Below are positions 23,635 through 32,132 of a DNA stretch of 64,000 nt, piece by piece (the first letter of the stretch is position 1; every line of letters starts with the position of its first letter). The stretch is from Labrys monachus (lineage in GTDB: Bacteria > Pseudomonadota > Alphaproteobacteria > Rhizobiales > Labraceae). A program made the translations under genes and the position numbers. The DNA lies in NCBI RefSeq assembly GCF_030814655.1, contig NZ_JAUSVK010000001.1:3975001-4039000 (forward strand), given 5' to 3'. The notes below the pieces were generated by a model. The model was given only the letters and a program-made list of their open reading frames with translations. It had not been told where the DNA came from and made no database searches.

Positions 23635-24066
23635 ATGGCAGGACTTGGACAACAGCGCGACTCCACCGACAGCGCCAACACTGTGGCCGCCTTGGGCCTG
23701 CGGCGTGCGGCGCTGCGTGGCATGCTCGCCTCCCCGATCATCGACGCGGATGACCAGAAGGGCCTGCGCGACGAGCTCGTGAACGAGTTGCGCTCGATCG
23801 CGCTCTCGATTTCGCGCGCTCCCTCGAAGAACGCCGTCGAACTCTGCGCCAAGCTCGACGTTCTCGGCGAGGAATATCGCCCGGACGGCGACAGCGGCAC
23901 CATCCGCGAGCTGATCGCCAGCGTCCGCCGCGACGTCGTCAGCCTGACCGCACGGCCGGCCGTGCAGGAGCGCTCCTCCTTCCAGACGATCCGCCCGCTG
24001 CATAACCAGCGCGCCACCGACGCGCATGCCGCTTCGGCAGACGCGGACAAGCACGACGGCGACTAA
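23635..24066 (+). CDS. Small protein of unknown function
   Basis: 143 residues, not recognised as a known family. ATG at 23635 has GAGGG 7-8 nt upstream, and an intrinsic terminator lies about 34 bp past the stop, so it is very probably a real single-gene unit. The product is helical and mostly hydrophilic: an N-terminal Ala/Leu-rich stretch (AALGLRRAALRGMLASP), a middle section with alternating acidic and basic residues, and a disordered Ala/Asp-rich tail ending KHDGD. No signal peptide, membrane segment or metal motif is seen. Confidence 0.6.
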   Translation: MAGLGQQRDSTDSANTVAALGLRRAALRGMLASPIIDADDQKGLRDELVNELRSIALSISRAPSKNAVELCAKLDVLGEEYRPDGDSGTIRELIASVRRDVVSLTARPAVQERSSFQTIRPLHNQRATDAHAASADADKHDGD

Positions 24067-24099
24067 ACGCCCGGCTCCAAAAGCCTTCATGGACAAAAG

Positions 24100-24136
24100 C
24101 CCTGCGCGACGATGCCGTCGGCAGGGTTTTTCTTTT
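24100..24136 (+). terminator. Rho-independent terminator
   Basis: CCCTGC plus CGAC stem closed by GTCG-GCAGGG, followed by TTTTTCTTTT. Follows the small gene at 23635-24066. Confidence 0.85.
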
Positions 24137-24163
24137 GCCCGTTCGAGCCGCCGCCGTCTTGGC

Positions 24164-25681
24164 TCACCTCGGTTTGCCGGGCCCGAAGGTCTGCCCGTTC
24201 ACCGTGATCCTCCTTGCCAGGCTGTCGAATTCGACATCCCACACGGCACGCCCGTCCGGGCCCGCCTTCGCCAGGCCTTTGATGAAGGCGAGGCTGAGCA
24301 GGGCGCGCTGCCTGTTGGGCAGGGATGAACCGTTGATCGCCGCGATCAACCCGTCCAGCCCACTGGCCGAAATGGTCGCCGTGCCCTGCTGGGCGGGAAC
24401 GATGGACGTGTCGCCCCGCCCTGTGACATCCAAGCCGGATGCCTTGAGTTCCTGCTCGAAATGGAGGCGCGGATGGCCTTGCGCGAACAGGCCGGCGAGC
24501 GCCGCGTGCAAGTCGCCCGGCAGAGGCGGGTATTTGGTGGCGTCGAAGTCCCGGATGACCCGGCGGGCCATGGCCTCGAGATCGAAGCCCGCAATCTCGA
24601 AATCCAGCCGCCCCTGCGTCGGCACGAAAGACTTGGCCCAGTCGGGAACGAGGTCGTCCGGCAGGGAGAGCCCCGAGACCGCGATACCGAAGCTGTAGCG
24701 CGCCTGCGGAACGAGGCCAGTGCTGCGGATCTTCTCGTCGACGGCCGCCGCACGCACGATACCCGCAGGCGTTCCCATGCTGAAATCGTTGAGGACCATA
24801 TCCCCCGAGATCTCCCGCCAGAGCGGCAGCGCGGCGAGCGCCTTCGACTTCATGCCCTCCTGTAGGGCGGCGATCCCGCCAGCCATGTCCTTGCCGGCCA
24901 GGAGAGCGATGATTTCCAGGATCTTGCCGGCGGCGAGACCCTTTACCGTGAAGTCCTGATGCGCGGCACCGGCCCGTATGACCGTCGCGGGCGTCGGCCG
25001 AAGTGGGTTCTTCACGGTCACGGTCTCGACGAGATCGGCCAGATCGGCCGTCATATGGGCGTCCACACTGTCGGCGGCCGGGGCGGCGCTTGTCTGGACG
25101 GCGATCCTTCCGAACGTGGCGTCGATATCCTCGACCGGCGTGCGCAGGGTCAGCGTCTGCCGATCGCAGCCTGACGTCGAACGGGAGAAGAGAGCGAGCT
25201 TCGGGTCGAACGTGCCGGTTGCCGTGCATCCCTCCAGCCGTTCCTCGAGACGGACGGCCGGAGCCTTCCCGGCGCTCGCGAAGGAAAAGAACAGAGGCGC
25301 CGGAGCCGAGGTCATTGCGTAGGTGCCGTCATCCTGAGGTGTCAGCTGGAGATGGAAGGGACCGAAGCGGATGACGGGACCGTCGGCGGGAAAACCCAGC
25401 TTGCCGCTGTCGAAGTCGGCGTCGAGCCCGTAGCTCTCCCCCTGCGGCGTGATGGTGATCAGCCCCTTGTCGAAAGGGGCCCGGCCGATGAAACGGGCCA
25501 GCGCATCCGTCAGGTCCCGGGCGCCCTGCGGCGTCGCCGGCTCCGCCCAGGCCGGCGATGCCGCGAAGCCGATGCCGACGAGCGCACCGAGGACCCTCGC
25601 CCGCGCGAGCGAAGCGACACAAGCAGCCGGCCTCCCGCTGCGCCGGCGAAGCCGGATCGAAGCGAGCATGGAAGCAGACAT
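24164..25681 (-). CDS. Secreted protein of unknown function, paralogue 1 of a tandem pair
   Basis: 505 residues with a signal peptide (LGALVGIGFAASPAWA, cleavage likely after AWA near residue 46). ATG at 25681 has AGGAG 7 nt upstream. It shares the whole layout of the adjacent protein at 26032-27516: an ATP(Q/E)GA start, an FDKG(L/V)(I/V)(T/S)ITPQG(E/A) segment, two cysteines about 15-20 residues apart, ALAALPLW / LLAALPLW, FVPTQG / LVPTQG and a C-terminal (V)W DVEFD/DVDFD plus VNGQ. This resembles the DUF945/DUF2125 style of large periplasmic beta-rich proteins, but I cannot assign the family. Role unknown. Confidence 0.65.
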   Translation of the reverse strand: MSASMLASIRLRRRSGRPAACVASLARARVLGALVGIGFAASPAWAEPATPQGARDLTDALARFIGRAPFDKGLITITPQGESYGLDADFDSGKLGFPADGPVIRFGPFHLQLTPQDDGTYAMTSAPAPLFFSFASAGKAPAVRLEERLEGCTATGTFDPKLALFSRSTSGCDRQTLTLRTPVEDIDATFGRIAVQTSAAPAADSVDAHMTADLADLVETVTVKNPLRPTPATVIRAGAAHQDFTVKGLAAGKILEIIALLAGKDMAGGIAALQEGMKSKALAALPLWREISGDMVLNDFSMGTPAGIVRAAAVDEKIRSTGLVPQARYSFGIAVSGLSLPDDLVPDWAKSFVPTQGRLDFEIAGFDLEAMARRVIRDFDATKYPPLPGDLHAALAGLFAQGHPRLHFEQELKASGLDVTGRGDTSIVPAQQGTATISASGLDGLIAAINGSSLPNRQRALLSLAFIKGLAKAGPDGRAVWDVEFDSLARRITVNGQTFGPGKPR

Positions 25682-25972
25682 CGATATTCTCCTGCGATGA
25701 AATCCGTTGACGAAATGTTTCCCCCACGCCCGCCAAGATTCGAGAAAGCGAAGACCCGGCAATAGAAGACCAGACGCGACCGCCGCCGACAAGGGGCTCG
25801 CCCATCCATAAAAACAGGACGATGGCAAGGACGCCATGCTGCACGCGCGCGTTGCTATGCGTCCGCCTTTTCCCCCGAAGAGGTTGCTTCCGCCCGTCGT
25901 CCCGCGTCCGCGCCGCGCTTGCGGGATGCAGCGGGCATGGGATCGCCCCGATCTGCCTATGGCATCGGCCCA

Positions 25973-26001
25973 TTAAAAAGGGAGGCGGATGACCGCCTCC
26001 C
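25973..26001 (-). terminator. Rho-independent terminator after paralogue 2
   Basis: On the reverse strand GGGAGGCGG-TCAT-CCGCCTCCC followed by TTTTTAATG. Separates the two paralogues into independent transcripts. Confidence 0.85.
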
Positions 26002-26031
26002 TCCCTTTGCTTGCATGACGGATGGTGAAGC

Positions 26032-27516
26032 CTATTGGTCGTCGCCACCCTTGCCGGCACTGAGGACCTGGCCGTTCACGCTCACCGCCTGGGTCGCCGC
26101 GTCGAAGTCGACGTCCCAGATGGCCTTGCCGTCCGGGCTGGAACGGGCCAGGCCCTTGAGCAGGGCGATGCCCATCATGGCCTGGTCCTTGTTGGGAACG
26201 TCCGCCTTGTTGATCGACGCGATGATCTGATCGAGATTGGTGGCGGAGATCGTCACCTTGCCGGTCTGCGACGGGAACACCGACATGGTGCCCTCGGCGC
26301 TCACCGCACCGGAGGAAGCCGTGAACGTGCTGGGCGACAGCGTGACATGCGGCTGGCCGCTGAGGGCGATGGCAAGGAATTGCCCCTTCAGGCTGTCGGG
26401 GATCGGCGGCTTCTTGGTGGCATCGAAGTTCTGGATGGCGAGGCGGGCGAGGCCGTCGAGATCGACGCCCGAGAACTTGACGTCGATATTGCCCTGGGTC
26501 GGCACCAGCGGCGTCGCCCATGCCGGGACGGGTCCCTCCGGCAGTTCGAGGCCGGCATATTTGAGGCCGATGCCGTAGGTCGCATCCTTGACGACGCCGG
26601 TGACGCCGAGCGTCTCCTCCAGGCTGCCGAGCTTGAACTCGCCCATCGGCGTGCCGACGCTGACGTCGCTCAGCGTGAGCCTGCCGCTCATATTGTCCCA
26701 TAGCGGCAGGGCGGCGAGCAGCTTCTGCTTGATGGCGTCCTGCTGGGCGATGAGGTTCTTCCGTCCGCCGGCATTGGCCGCGAGCGAAACGAGATCGAGG
26801 GCCGGCGCGACCCGCAGATTGTCGATCGCCGCCGACTGGACGCCGGACTTGGCCTTGATCGTTATGGTGAGGGGCGTCTCCGAGTCCTTGAGCACGACCG
26901 TCTCGACGAAGTCGTTCAGCACGCCGTCCACACTGATCGTCGTGCCGTCCGGGCCCGCGGACCGGCCGGTCAGCTTGGTCGTGATCGCGCCGTAGCTGGC
27001 CTCGATATCCTGTTCCGGAGAATGCACGATGAGGGACGCACCGGGGCAGGACACGTCATAGCTCGAAAAGGCCGAAATCTTCGGATCGAACACGCCGGTC
27101 GACTTGCAGCCGTCCAGCTTGAAGCTCGCATCGATCGGCTTGTCTCCCTTCCTGGACATGGAATAGTCGATCGGGGAATCGGACGTCACCCCATAGGTGC
27201 CGTCGGCGTTCGGCGTCGCCATATAAACGAGCGGACCGATGTTGATGGTGACGCCGGCCTTGTCGGCCTCGCCGCGCAAGGCATTGAAGTCGACCTTCAC
27301 GGCATAGGCGGCACCTTGCGGCGTAATGCTGACGACACCCTTGTCGAACATGGCCGGCCCGAACGTCTTCGACAGCGCATCCTGCAACTGCTTGGCTCCC
27401 TCGGGCGTCGCCGTCTGAGCAAACGCGGGAGCGGCGAACAGGGTCGCGGCGAGCAATGCGCCCTTGAAGGCGGCCAGAGAGGCGTAGTCGCGGCGTTTCA
27501 TGCGATATTCCAGCAT
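26032..27516 (-). CDS. Secreted protein of unknown function, paralogue 2 of a tandem pair
   Basis: 494 residues from ATG 27516 (AAGGA 7 nt upstream); ATG at 27501 is an alternative. Signal peptide ends near AAPAFAQ. The mature part is rich in beta-prone Thr/Val/Ser segments and contains two cysteines (KLDGCKST and DVSCPGAS) matching positions in the neighbour at 24164-25681. It ends VNGQVLSAGKGGDDQ. Similarity between the two is evident along the full length, so they arose by tandem duplication. No enzymatic motif is visible. A periplasmic or outer-membrane-associated structural role is a guess only. Confidence 0.65.
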   Translation of the reverse strand: MLEYRMKRRDYASLAAFKGALLAATLFAAPAFAQTATPEGAKQLQDALSKTFGPAMFDKGVVSITPQGAAYAVKVDFNALRGEADKAGVTINIGPLVYMATPNADGTYGVTSDSPIDYSMSRKGDKPIDASFKLDGCKSTGVFDPKISAFSSYDVSCPGASLIVHSPEQDIEASYGAITTKLTGRSAGPDGTTISVDGVLNDFVETVVLKDSETPLTITIKAKSGVQSAAIDNLRVAPALDLVSLAANAGGRKNLIAQQDAIKQKLLAALPLWDNMSGRLTLSDVSVGTPMGEFKLGSLEETLGVTGVVKDATYGIGLKYAGLELPEGPVPAWATPLVPTQGNIDVKFSGVDLDGLARLAIQNFDATKKPPIPDSLKGQFLAIALSGQPHVTLSPSTFTASSGAVSAEGTMSVFPSQTGKVTISATNLDQIIASINKADVPNKDQAMMGIALLKGLARSSPDGKAIWDVDFDAATQAVSVNGQVLSAGKGGDDQ

Positions 27517-27944
27517 GGCATTTCCTTCATTGATGGGCCCGGTTTCGCGCGGCACATTGTTATCTCAAAACGAAACGGCGCGCACGCCTCAGCCAGCGAA
27601 CCTTGGGATGCTCGACATCGGCGTGCTTCCGACGCGCCTGGCACATGGCCCGGTTCGGCGCCAAAAGGAGGTGCTCGAACGCACAGGCCACGATGCTCCC
27701 CAGGGCCGGTCCACCGTCAAGCCGGTGCGACCGTGGCGGCAAAGAAAAAGCCCGGATGAAATCCGGGCCAGGATATGCAGAGGGGCAGAGCGTCGCAGGT
27801 CCCAAACGCGCTCACCCCCGGCGAGTTCCGACAACCGGGCCACAAATCGTCGGGAATGCTGGCCGGCAGCCGCCGCGGCATGGTGCCTTGCGACATGGCG
27901 AAGCCGGGAAGACCGCACGGATCCGCCGAACGAAGAGCTGAAGG
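27517..27944. other. Intergenic region between a secreted protein and a small membrane peptide
   Basis: 428 bp. Contains the upstream region of paralogue 2 and an intrinsic terminator (27741-27768) reading leftward. No other gene recognised. Confidence 0.45.
27741..27768 (-). terminator. Rho-independent terminator reading leftward
   Basis: On the reverse strand GCCCGGAT-TTC-ATCCGGGC followed by TTTTTCTTT. Placed about 180 bp after the stop of the small membrane peptide gene. Confidence 0.8.
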
Positions 27945-28076
27945 CTAGCCGCCGGCCTTCGCGTTGACGATCACCGGAAGATGCAGGCCGGCGAGCAGCC
28001 CTATGATCGAGAGGATCGTCAGGGCGAACATGGTCCAGGCGACATAGCCGACGATGGCGTTCTGGTTGTTTCTCAT
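27945..28076 (-). CDS. Small single-span membrane peptide, 43 residues
   Basis: Begins MRNNQNAIVGYVAWTMFAL at ATG 28076. It has a charged, Asn-rich head, one hydrophobic span (about residues 11-35, AWTMFALTILSIIGLLAGL) and a short LHLPVIVNAKAGG tail. Such composition is not expected by chance in DNA this GC-rich. The downstream intrinsic terminator in the same direction supports transcription. A ribosome site is not obvious (GAGG is about 14 nt upstream). No function is suggested by sequence; it sits between the secreted paralogues and ku. Confidence 0.45.
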   Translation of the reverse strand: MRNNQNAIVGYVAWTMFALTILSIIGLLAGLHLPVIVNAKAGG

Positions 28077-28284
28077 AAGCGGGTCGGTCCTCGCTGTGGC
28101 GTGACGGATGGGCCCGGGACACGCGATAAACCGGCACGGTCGACCTGTCGTCGAGGGCCGGGATCCGCGGAGCCTTCCCGAATCAACCGGGGCGCGTGTC
28201 CGCTGGCTCTGGTCTGCCCGAGCGGCTTGGCGCGCTGATGGCGACGGCGTGGTTTTCCGGTGGCCATCGTCTTGGAACTTCCCT

Positions 28285-28309
28285 GGAACTTCCCGGCGGG
28301 ATGCGCGTT
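28285..28309 (+). promoter_or_regulatory. EcfG (general stress sigma) type promoter of ku
   Basis: GGAAC-N16-CGTT, exact match to the alphaproteobacterial general stress consensus, ending 27 bp before the ku ATG. The expected transcript start would leave a short leader with GGAG. The -35 lies in a direct repeat TGGAACTTCCC (28273 and 28284). Confidence 0.65.
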
Positions 28310-28336
28310 CCCGCCGGACTGTTCCCGGAGATTCCG

Positions 28337-29146
28337 ATGGCCGCACGCCCGTTCTGGAAGGGATATCTCAAGCTATCCCTCGTCACCTGCCCGGTGGCGA
28401 TGACGCCTGCGACCTCCGAAAGCGAGAAAGTGCGTTTCCACACGCTCAATCGGCGGACCGGAAACCGGATCGTCAGCCATTATATCGACGCCGTCAGCAA
28501 GAAGCCGGTGGACGAGCATGACCAGGTAAAGGGCTACCCGCGCGGGGAAGACGAGTATGTGCTGCTCGAAGATGAGGAGCTCGACGCCGTCGCCCTGGAG
28601 AGCACGCGCACCATCGACATCGACATGTTCGTGCCCGCCGACAGCATAGGCTGGATCTGGTACGATACGCCGCATTACCTCACGCCGGACGACCCGGTCG
28701 GGGAGGAAGCCTTCGCCGTCATCCGCGACGCCATGCGTTCAACCGAAATGGTCGGCATGTCGCGCCTGGTGCTCTATCGGCGCGAACGGGCGGTCATGCT
28801 GGAACCGCGGGACGAGGGTATCGTGCTGTGGACCCTGCGTTACGGCGACGAGGTGCGCAATCCGAGGGATTATTTCGCCACCATCGGCAGCCAGAAGGCA
28901 GAACCCAAACTGACGACGCTGGTGAAGTCGCTGATCGACGAGCGAACACGGCGCTGGGAGCCGACGATGGTCAGCGATCCCGTGCAGGACCGGCTGCTCG
29001 AGATCATCGCGGCCAAGAAGAAGGGCCGGAAGCGGCCGGCCAGAGCCAAGGCGGCGCAACCGGACGCACCGACCAACGTCATCAACATCATGGACGCCTT
29101 GCGGCGGAGCCTCTCGGCCGAGTCGAAAGTGGCCAAGCGGCGCTGA
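28337..29146 (+). CDS. ku: Non-homologous end-joining protein Ku (paralogue 1)
   Basis: DNA double-strand-end-binding protein that forms homodimeric rings and recruits LigD in bacterial end joining. 269 residues from ATG at 28337 (GGAG 6 nt upstream). The Ku core starts RPFWKGYLKLSLVTCPVAM, with later VKGYPRGEDEYVLLEDEEL and SRLVLYRRERAVMLEPR. The C-terminus is a basic tail (KKKGRKRPARAKAAQ) expected to bind DNA. Longer open reading upstream is non-conserved and would include the promoter. No ligD is present in the window. A second ku converges on it 48 bp away. Confidence 0.95.
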   Translation: MAARPFWKGYLKLSLVTCPVAMTPATSESEKVRFHTLNRRTGNRIVSHYIDAVSKKPVDEHDQVKGYPRGEDEYVLLEDEELDAVALESTRTIDIDMFVPADSIGWIWYDTPHYLTPDDPVGEEAFAVIRDAMRSTEMVGMSRLVLYRRERAVMLEPRDEGIVLWTLRYGDEVRNPRDYFATIGSQKAEPKLTTLVKSLIDERTRRWEPTMVSDPVQDRLLEIIAAKKKGRKRPARAKAAQPDAPTNVINIMDALRRSLSAESKVAKRR

Positions 29147-29194
29147 GTGGCGGCTCCGCCGTCCCGCTCCCGGGCGGCCTCGAGCCGCCGTACC

Positions 29195-30040
29195 TCAACC
29201 CGCCTTGCGCCGCGGCGAACGGGCCTTGGCCTTGCCGGGCGATGTCGTCTTGCGGGCCGCCGCCGTCTTCATGCCGGCGCTCTCGCGCAGAGCCGCCATC
29301 AGGTCCACCGTCTTCTCTCGCACGGGTTCCTTGCGGACCTCGATCTTGCGCCCTTCCAGCTTCGCCTTGACCAGATCGGCCAAGGCCGCCTCGTAGCGGT
29401 CGTCGAATGTCGAGGGATCGAATTTTCCTTTCTTCGTGCGGATGATGTGCTCGGCGAGTTCGAGCATCTCATCCTTGATCGCGATATCCGCGATGTCGGC
29501 GAACGCCTCCGCCGCGGACCGGATCTCGTAGTCGAAGTTCAGGGTCGTCGCCATCATCCCCTCGCCATAGGGCCGGATGAGGAGGGTGCGGACCCGCCGG
29601 AACAAGACCGTCTGCGCCAGCGCCGCCACCTTCTTCGCCCGCATGCCGTCGCGGATCAGCCTGAAGGCGTCCGCGGCGCCGCGGTCGGCCGGCGCCAGAT
29701 AATAGGGCTTGTCGAAATAGACGTCGTCGATCTCGCGACAGGCGACGAAGGCCTCGACCGACAGGGTCTTGTCGCTGTGGGGAACCGCCGCGGCCACTTC
29801 CTCCGGCTCCAGGACGATATAATCTCCCGGGCCGGTCTCGTAGCCCTTGACCTGCTCGTCCCTTTCCACCGGCTCGCCGGTCTCGCCATCGACGAACTGG
29901 CGCTCGACCCGATGGCCGGTGGCTCGATTGATCGTGTGGAAGGCGATGCGCTCCGACGTCGAGGCGGCGGTATGGAGCGACACCTGGCAAATGACTTCAC
30001 CGACCTTCAAAAACCCCTTCCAATTGGCTCTCGGCGCCAA
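29195..30040 (-). CDS. ku: Non-homologous end-joining protein Ku (paralogue 2)
   Basis: 281 residues. Ku core with RANWKGFLKVGEVICQVSL, VKGYETGPGDYIVLEPEEV and ALAQTVLFRRVRTLLIRPYG, plus a longer basic tail (TTSPGKAKARSPRRKAG). It is clearly homologous to the convergent ku but substantially diverged, including different C-terminal tails. Rhizobia often carry several Ku proteins that can form homo- or heterodimers, so this pair could act together. A near-match to the EcfG promoter (GGAAC-N16-GGTT, one mismatch) lies about 90 bp upstream. Confidence 0.95.
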   Translation of the reverse strand: MAPRANWKGFLKVGEVICQVSLHTAASTSERIAFHTINRATGHRVERQFVDGETGEPVERDEQVKGYETGPGDYIVLEPEEVAAAVPHSDKTLSVEAFVACREIDDVYFDKPYYLAPADRGAADAFRLIRDGMRAKKVAALAQTVLFRRVRTLLIRPYGEGMMATTLNFDYEIRSAAEAFADIADIAIKDEMLELAEHIIRTKKGKFDPSTFDDRYEAALADLVKAKLEGRKIEVRKEPVREKTVDLMAALRESAGMKTAAARKTTSPGKAKARSPRRKAG

Positions 30041-30239
30041 GATGCGTCTCCAACGGGTTGCCTCGCAAACGTCTGCGCTCGCGTCCGGATTTTGTCATGC
30101 GGCTTCGATCCGGCGCCGGCGGGTATCGAACCCTGGAAGCGGAGCTTTGTTCCGCGGCACTGCCCAGACAACAGCTGGCCTCGATTTTCCACAAACGTTG
30201 TGCGCCGCCACAGACAATGCGGGCACCGCCCCCGAGGTT

Positions 30240-31292
30240 TCACGTCTGCGGCGATTGCAGGGGGATGTCCTCCTCCCCGCCATAGACGCCGCTGATCAGG
30301 TTCAGGCCGAGCAGCCGTTCGGAGGTGAGCCGATGCGTCTCGTCGCGGACCGGCGCGATGCGCCCGAGCCTGTCCGCCAGCTGCCGGCGATGCGCCGCCG
30401 CCGCGATCTCCGCCTCGTCCGCCGTGACGGCGGCGAAGCGGAGCGAAGATCCCGGCCTCGCCTGGGCGAGCTTCCACAGGTCCGGCCCGATCACCGTCGC
30501 GATCTTCGGATAGCCGCCGGTCGTCTGGCGGTCGGCGAGGAGAATGATCGGCCTGCCGTGGCCCGGCACCTGGATGCTGCCGTTCATGATGCCGTCCGAG
30601 ACGATGTTGAAGCCGGCTTTGTGCTCGATCACCGCGCCCTCCAGCTGGCATCCCATGCGGTCGGTGCGGCTGGAGACGACATAAGGCGTCGTCAGGAAGG
30701 CCTCGAGGCCCGCCGGGGTGAAGGCATCGTCCTGCGGCCCGAGAAGGACGCGGATCGCGCCGTCCGGTTTCGGGCGGTCGTCCGGCGCCAGTTCGAGACC
30801 GGGGCCGGACGGCGCCGGCATCGAAAGGTCCAGGCGGTCGCCGGCGGCGAGCTGGCGTCCGTCGAGCCCGCCGACGCCCGAGCGCGAATGGGTGGAGCGG
30901 CTGCCGAGCACCGGCTCCAGCGCCAGCCCGCCCGCAATCGCCAGATAGCTGCGCATGCCGGACGGCGCCATGCCGAAGACGATGCGGTCTCCCCGCTTCA
31001 CGTCGAAGGCGCGATAGGCGGATACCGCTTCGCCATTGACCGTGATCGGCGCCTCCGCGCCGGCGAGGGCGAGGCGGCATGCCTGCGCCTCGACGGTGAG
31101 GGCAGGCCCCTTGAGCGTGGTCTCGATGACGGCGGTCCCGGCCGGGTTGCCGACGAGCGTGTTGGCGATGCCCATGGCCGGCGCATCCATGGCGCCCGAA
31201 GCGGAAATGCCGAAGCGCTGGTAGCCGAAGCGGCCGAGATCCTGGACGGTGGAGAACAGGCCGCCATCGGTGACGAGAAGATGCTCAGCCAT
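30240..31292 (-). CDS. pxpC: 5-oxoprolinase subunit C (biotin-dependent carboxyltransferase family)
   Basis: One of three subunits of the ATP-dependent prokaryotic 5-oxoprolinase that opens 5-oxoproline to glutamate. 350 residues. Family features: GLFSTVQDLGRFGYQRFGIS at the N-terminus, GPALTVE, GVGGLDGRQLAAGD, and MGCQLEGAVIEH. The sequence continues with LADRQTTGGYPKIATV, a characteristic segment of this (KipA/AHS2) family. Overlaps pxpB by 8 bp on the same strand, so translation is likely coupled. No biotin-binding lysine is expected. Confidence 0.92.
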   Translation of the reverse strand: MAEHLLVTDGGLFSTVQDLGRFGYQRFGISASGAMDAPAMGIANTLVGNPAGTAVIETTLKGPALTVEAQACRLALAGAEAPITVNGEAVSAYRAFDVKRGDRIVFGMAPSGMRSYLAIAGGLALEPVLGSRSTHSRSGVGGLDGRQLAAGDRLDLSMPAPSGPGLELAPDDRPKPDGAIRVLLGPQDDAFTPAGLEAFLTTPYVVSSRTDRMGCQLEGAVIEHKAGFNIVSDGIMNGSIQVPGHGRPIILLADRQTTGGYPKIATVIGPDLWKLAQARPGSSLRFAAVTADEAEIAAAAHRRQLADRLGRIAPVRDETHRLTSERLLGLNLISGVYGGEEDIPLQSPQT

Positions 31293-32037
31293 CGACGTCC
31301 TCCGGGCGCGCCACGAGTTCGCCGGCCAAGGCGGCAGCGCGCAGCTGCCCGTACAGCGATTCGGATATCGGCTCGAAGCGGATGGTGTCGCCGGGCTGAA
31401 ACAGGAAGGGACGCTGCGTGCGCGTCGGATCGTAGGAATGCGCGGGCGTGCGCCCGATGAGCTGCCAGCCGCTGGGAATTTCGAGCGGCGGGCCGACGGC
31501 GGTCTGCTGGCCGCCGATCGAAATGCTGCGCGAGGGTATCTTCATGCGCGGATCGGTGCGCCGGCTGGTATGGATCGCTGCCGGCAATCCGCCGAGATAG
31601 GCGAAGCCGGGGGCAAACCCGATCATGTAGACGCGATAGTCCGCGCCGGCATGCAAAGCGACGACCTCGTCCTGCGTCATGCCGTGCAGTCCGGCGACGA
31701 CACCGAGGTCGATGCCGGCTTCCCCGCCATAGAGTACCGGCACGTGCCAGCGCGTGTGGCGGCCGGCGGGGGCGTGGGGCTGCGACCAGAGCTGCTCGAC
31801 TTCGGCCATCAGGGTCTTGCGCGGCAGGACGACGGGGTCGAACAGGAGGAGAAGCGAGCGATAGGTCGGGATGATCTCGAGCAGGCCCGGTGGATTGCGC
31901 GCGGCAAGCCGGTCGCCGAGCGCGATGACCGCGATGTTGACGGTTTCGCTGATCTCGCTGCCGAACTCGACCGTCAATCCGCCGTCGCCGGCGTTGAGGA
32001 AGCGCGGCACGAGCGTGGCCGGGTGATGCGACGTCAT
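31285..32037 (-). CDS. pxpB: 5-oxoprolinase subunit B (KipI/AHS1 family)
   Basis: Partner of PxpC; the KipI-KipA pair phosphorylates the substrate in 5-oxoproline cleavage. 250 residues from ATG at 32037, with conserved DGGLTVEFG, VPVLYGGEAGIDLG, GFAPGFAYLGGLP and the C-terminal QTAVGPPLEIPSGWQLIGRTP. The open frame begins earlier, but the first 26 codons overlap the promoter of divergent pxpA and have no homology. pxpA starts 95 bp away on the other strand. Confidence 0.92.
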   Translation of the reverse strand: MTSHHPATLVPRFLNAGDGGLTVEFGSEISETVNIAVIALGDRLAARNPPGLLEIIPTYRSLLLLFDPVVLPRKTLMAEVEQLWSQPHAPAGRHTRWHVPVLYGGEAGIDLGVVAGLHGMTQDEVVALHAGADYRVYMIGFAPGFAYLGGLPAAIHTSRRTDPRMKIPSRSISIGGQQTAVGPPLEIPSGWQLIGRTPAHSYDPTRTQRPFLFQPGDTIRFEPISESLYGQLRAAALAGELVARPEDVDG

Positions 32038-32132
32038 GGCGTTCCGGAACTCCGCGGCCGGCGATGGCCGGATATTGTCTCGCGCAGGGCCTTGGTCCAA
32101 TAGCAGGCAACGCAATCAGGAAGGCCTCGACG

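Noticed and set aside
30112-30137. tRNA T-arm-like sequence (GGGTTCGATACCC on the reverse strand) at the edge of the catabolic block
   Set aside because: No acceptor, D or anticodon arms around it. Could be an attachment-site remnant, but the match is too short to claim.
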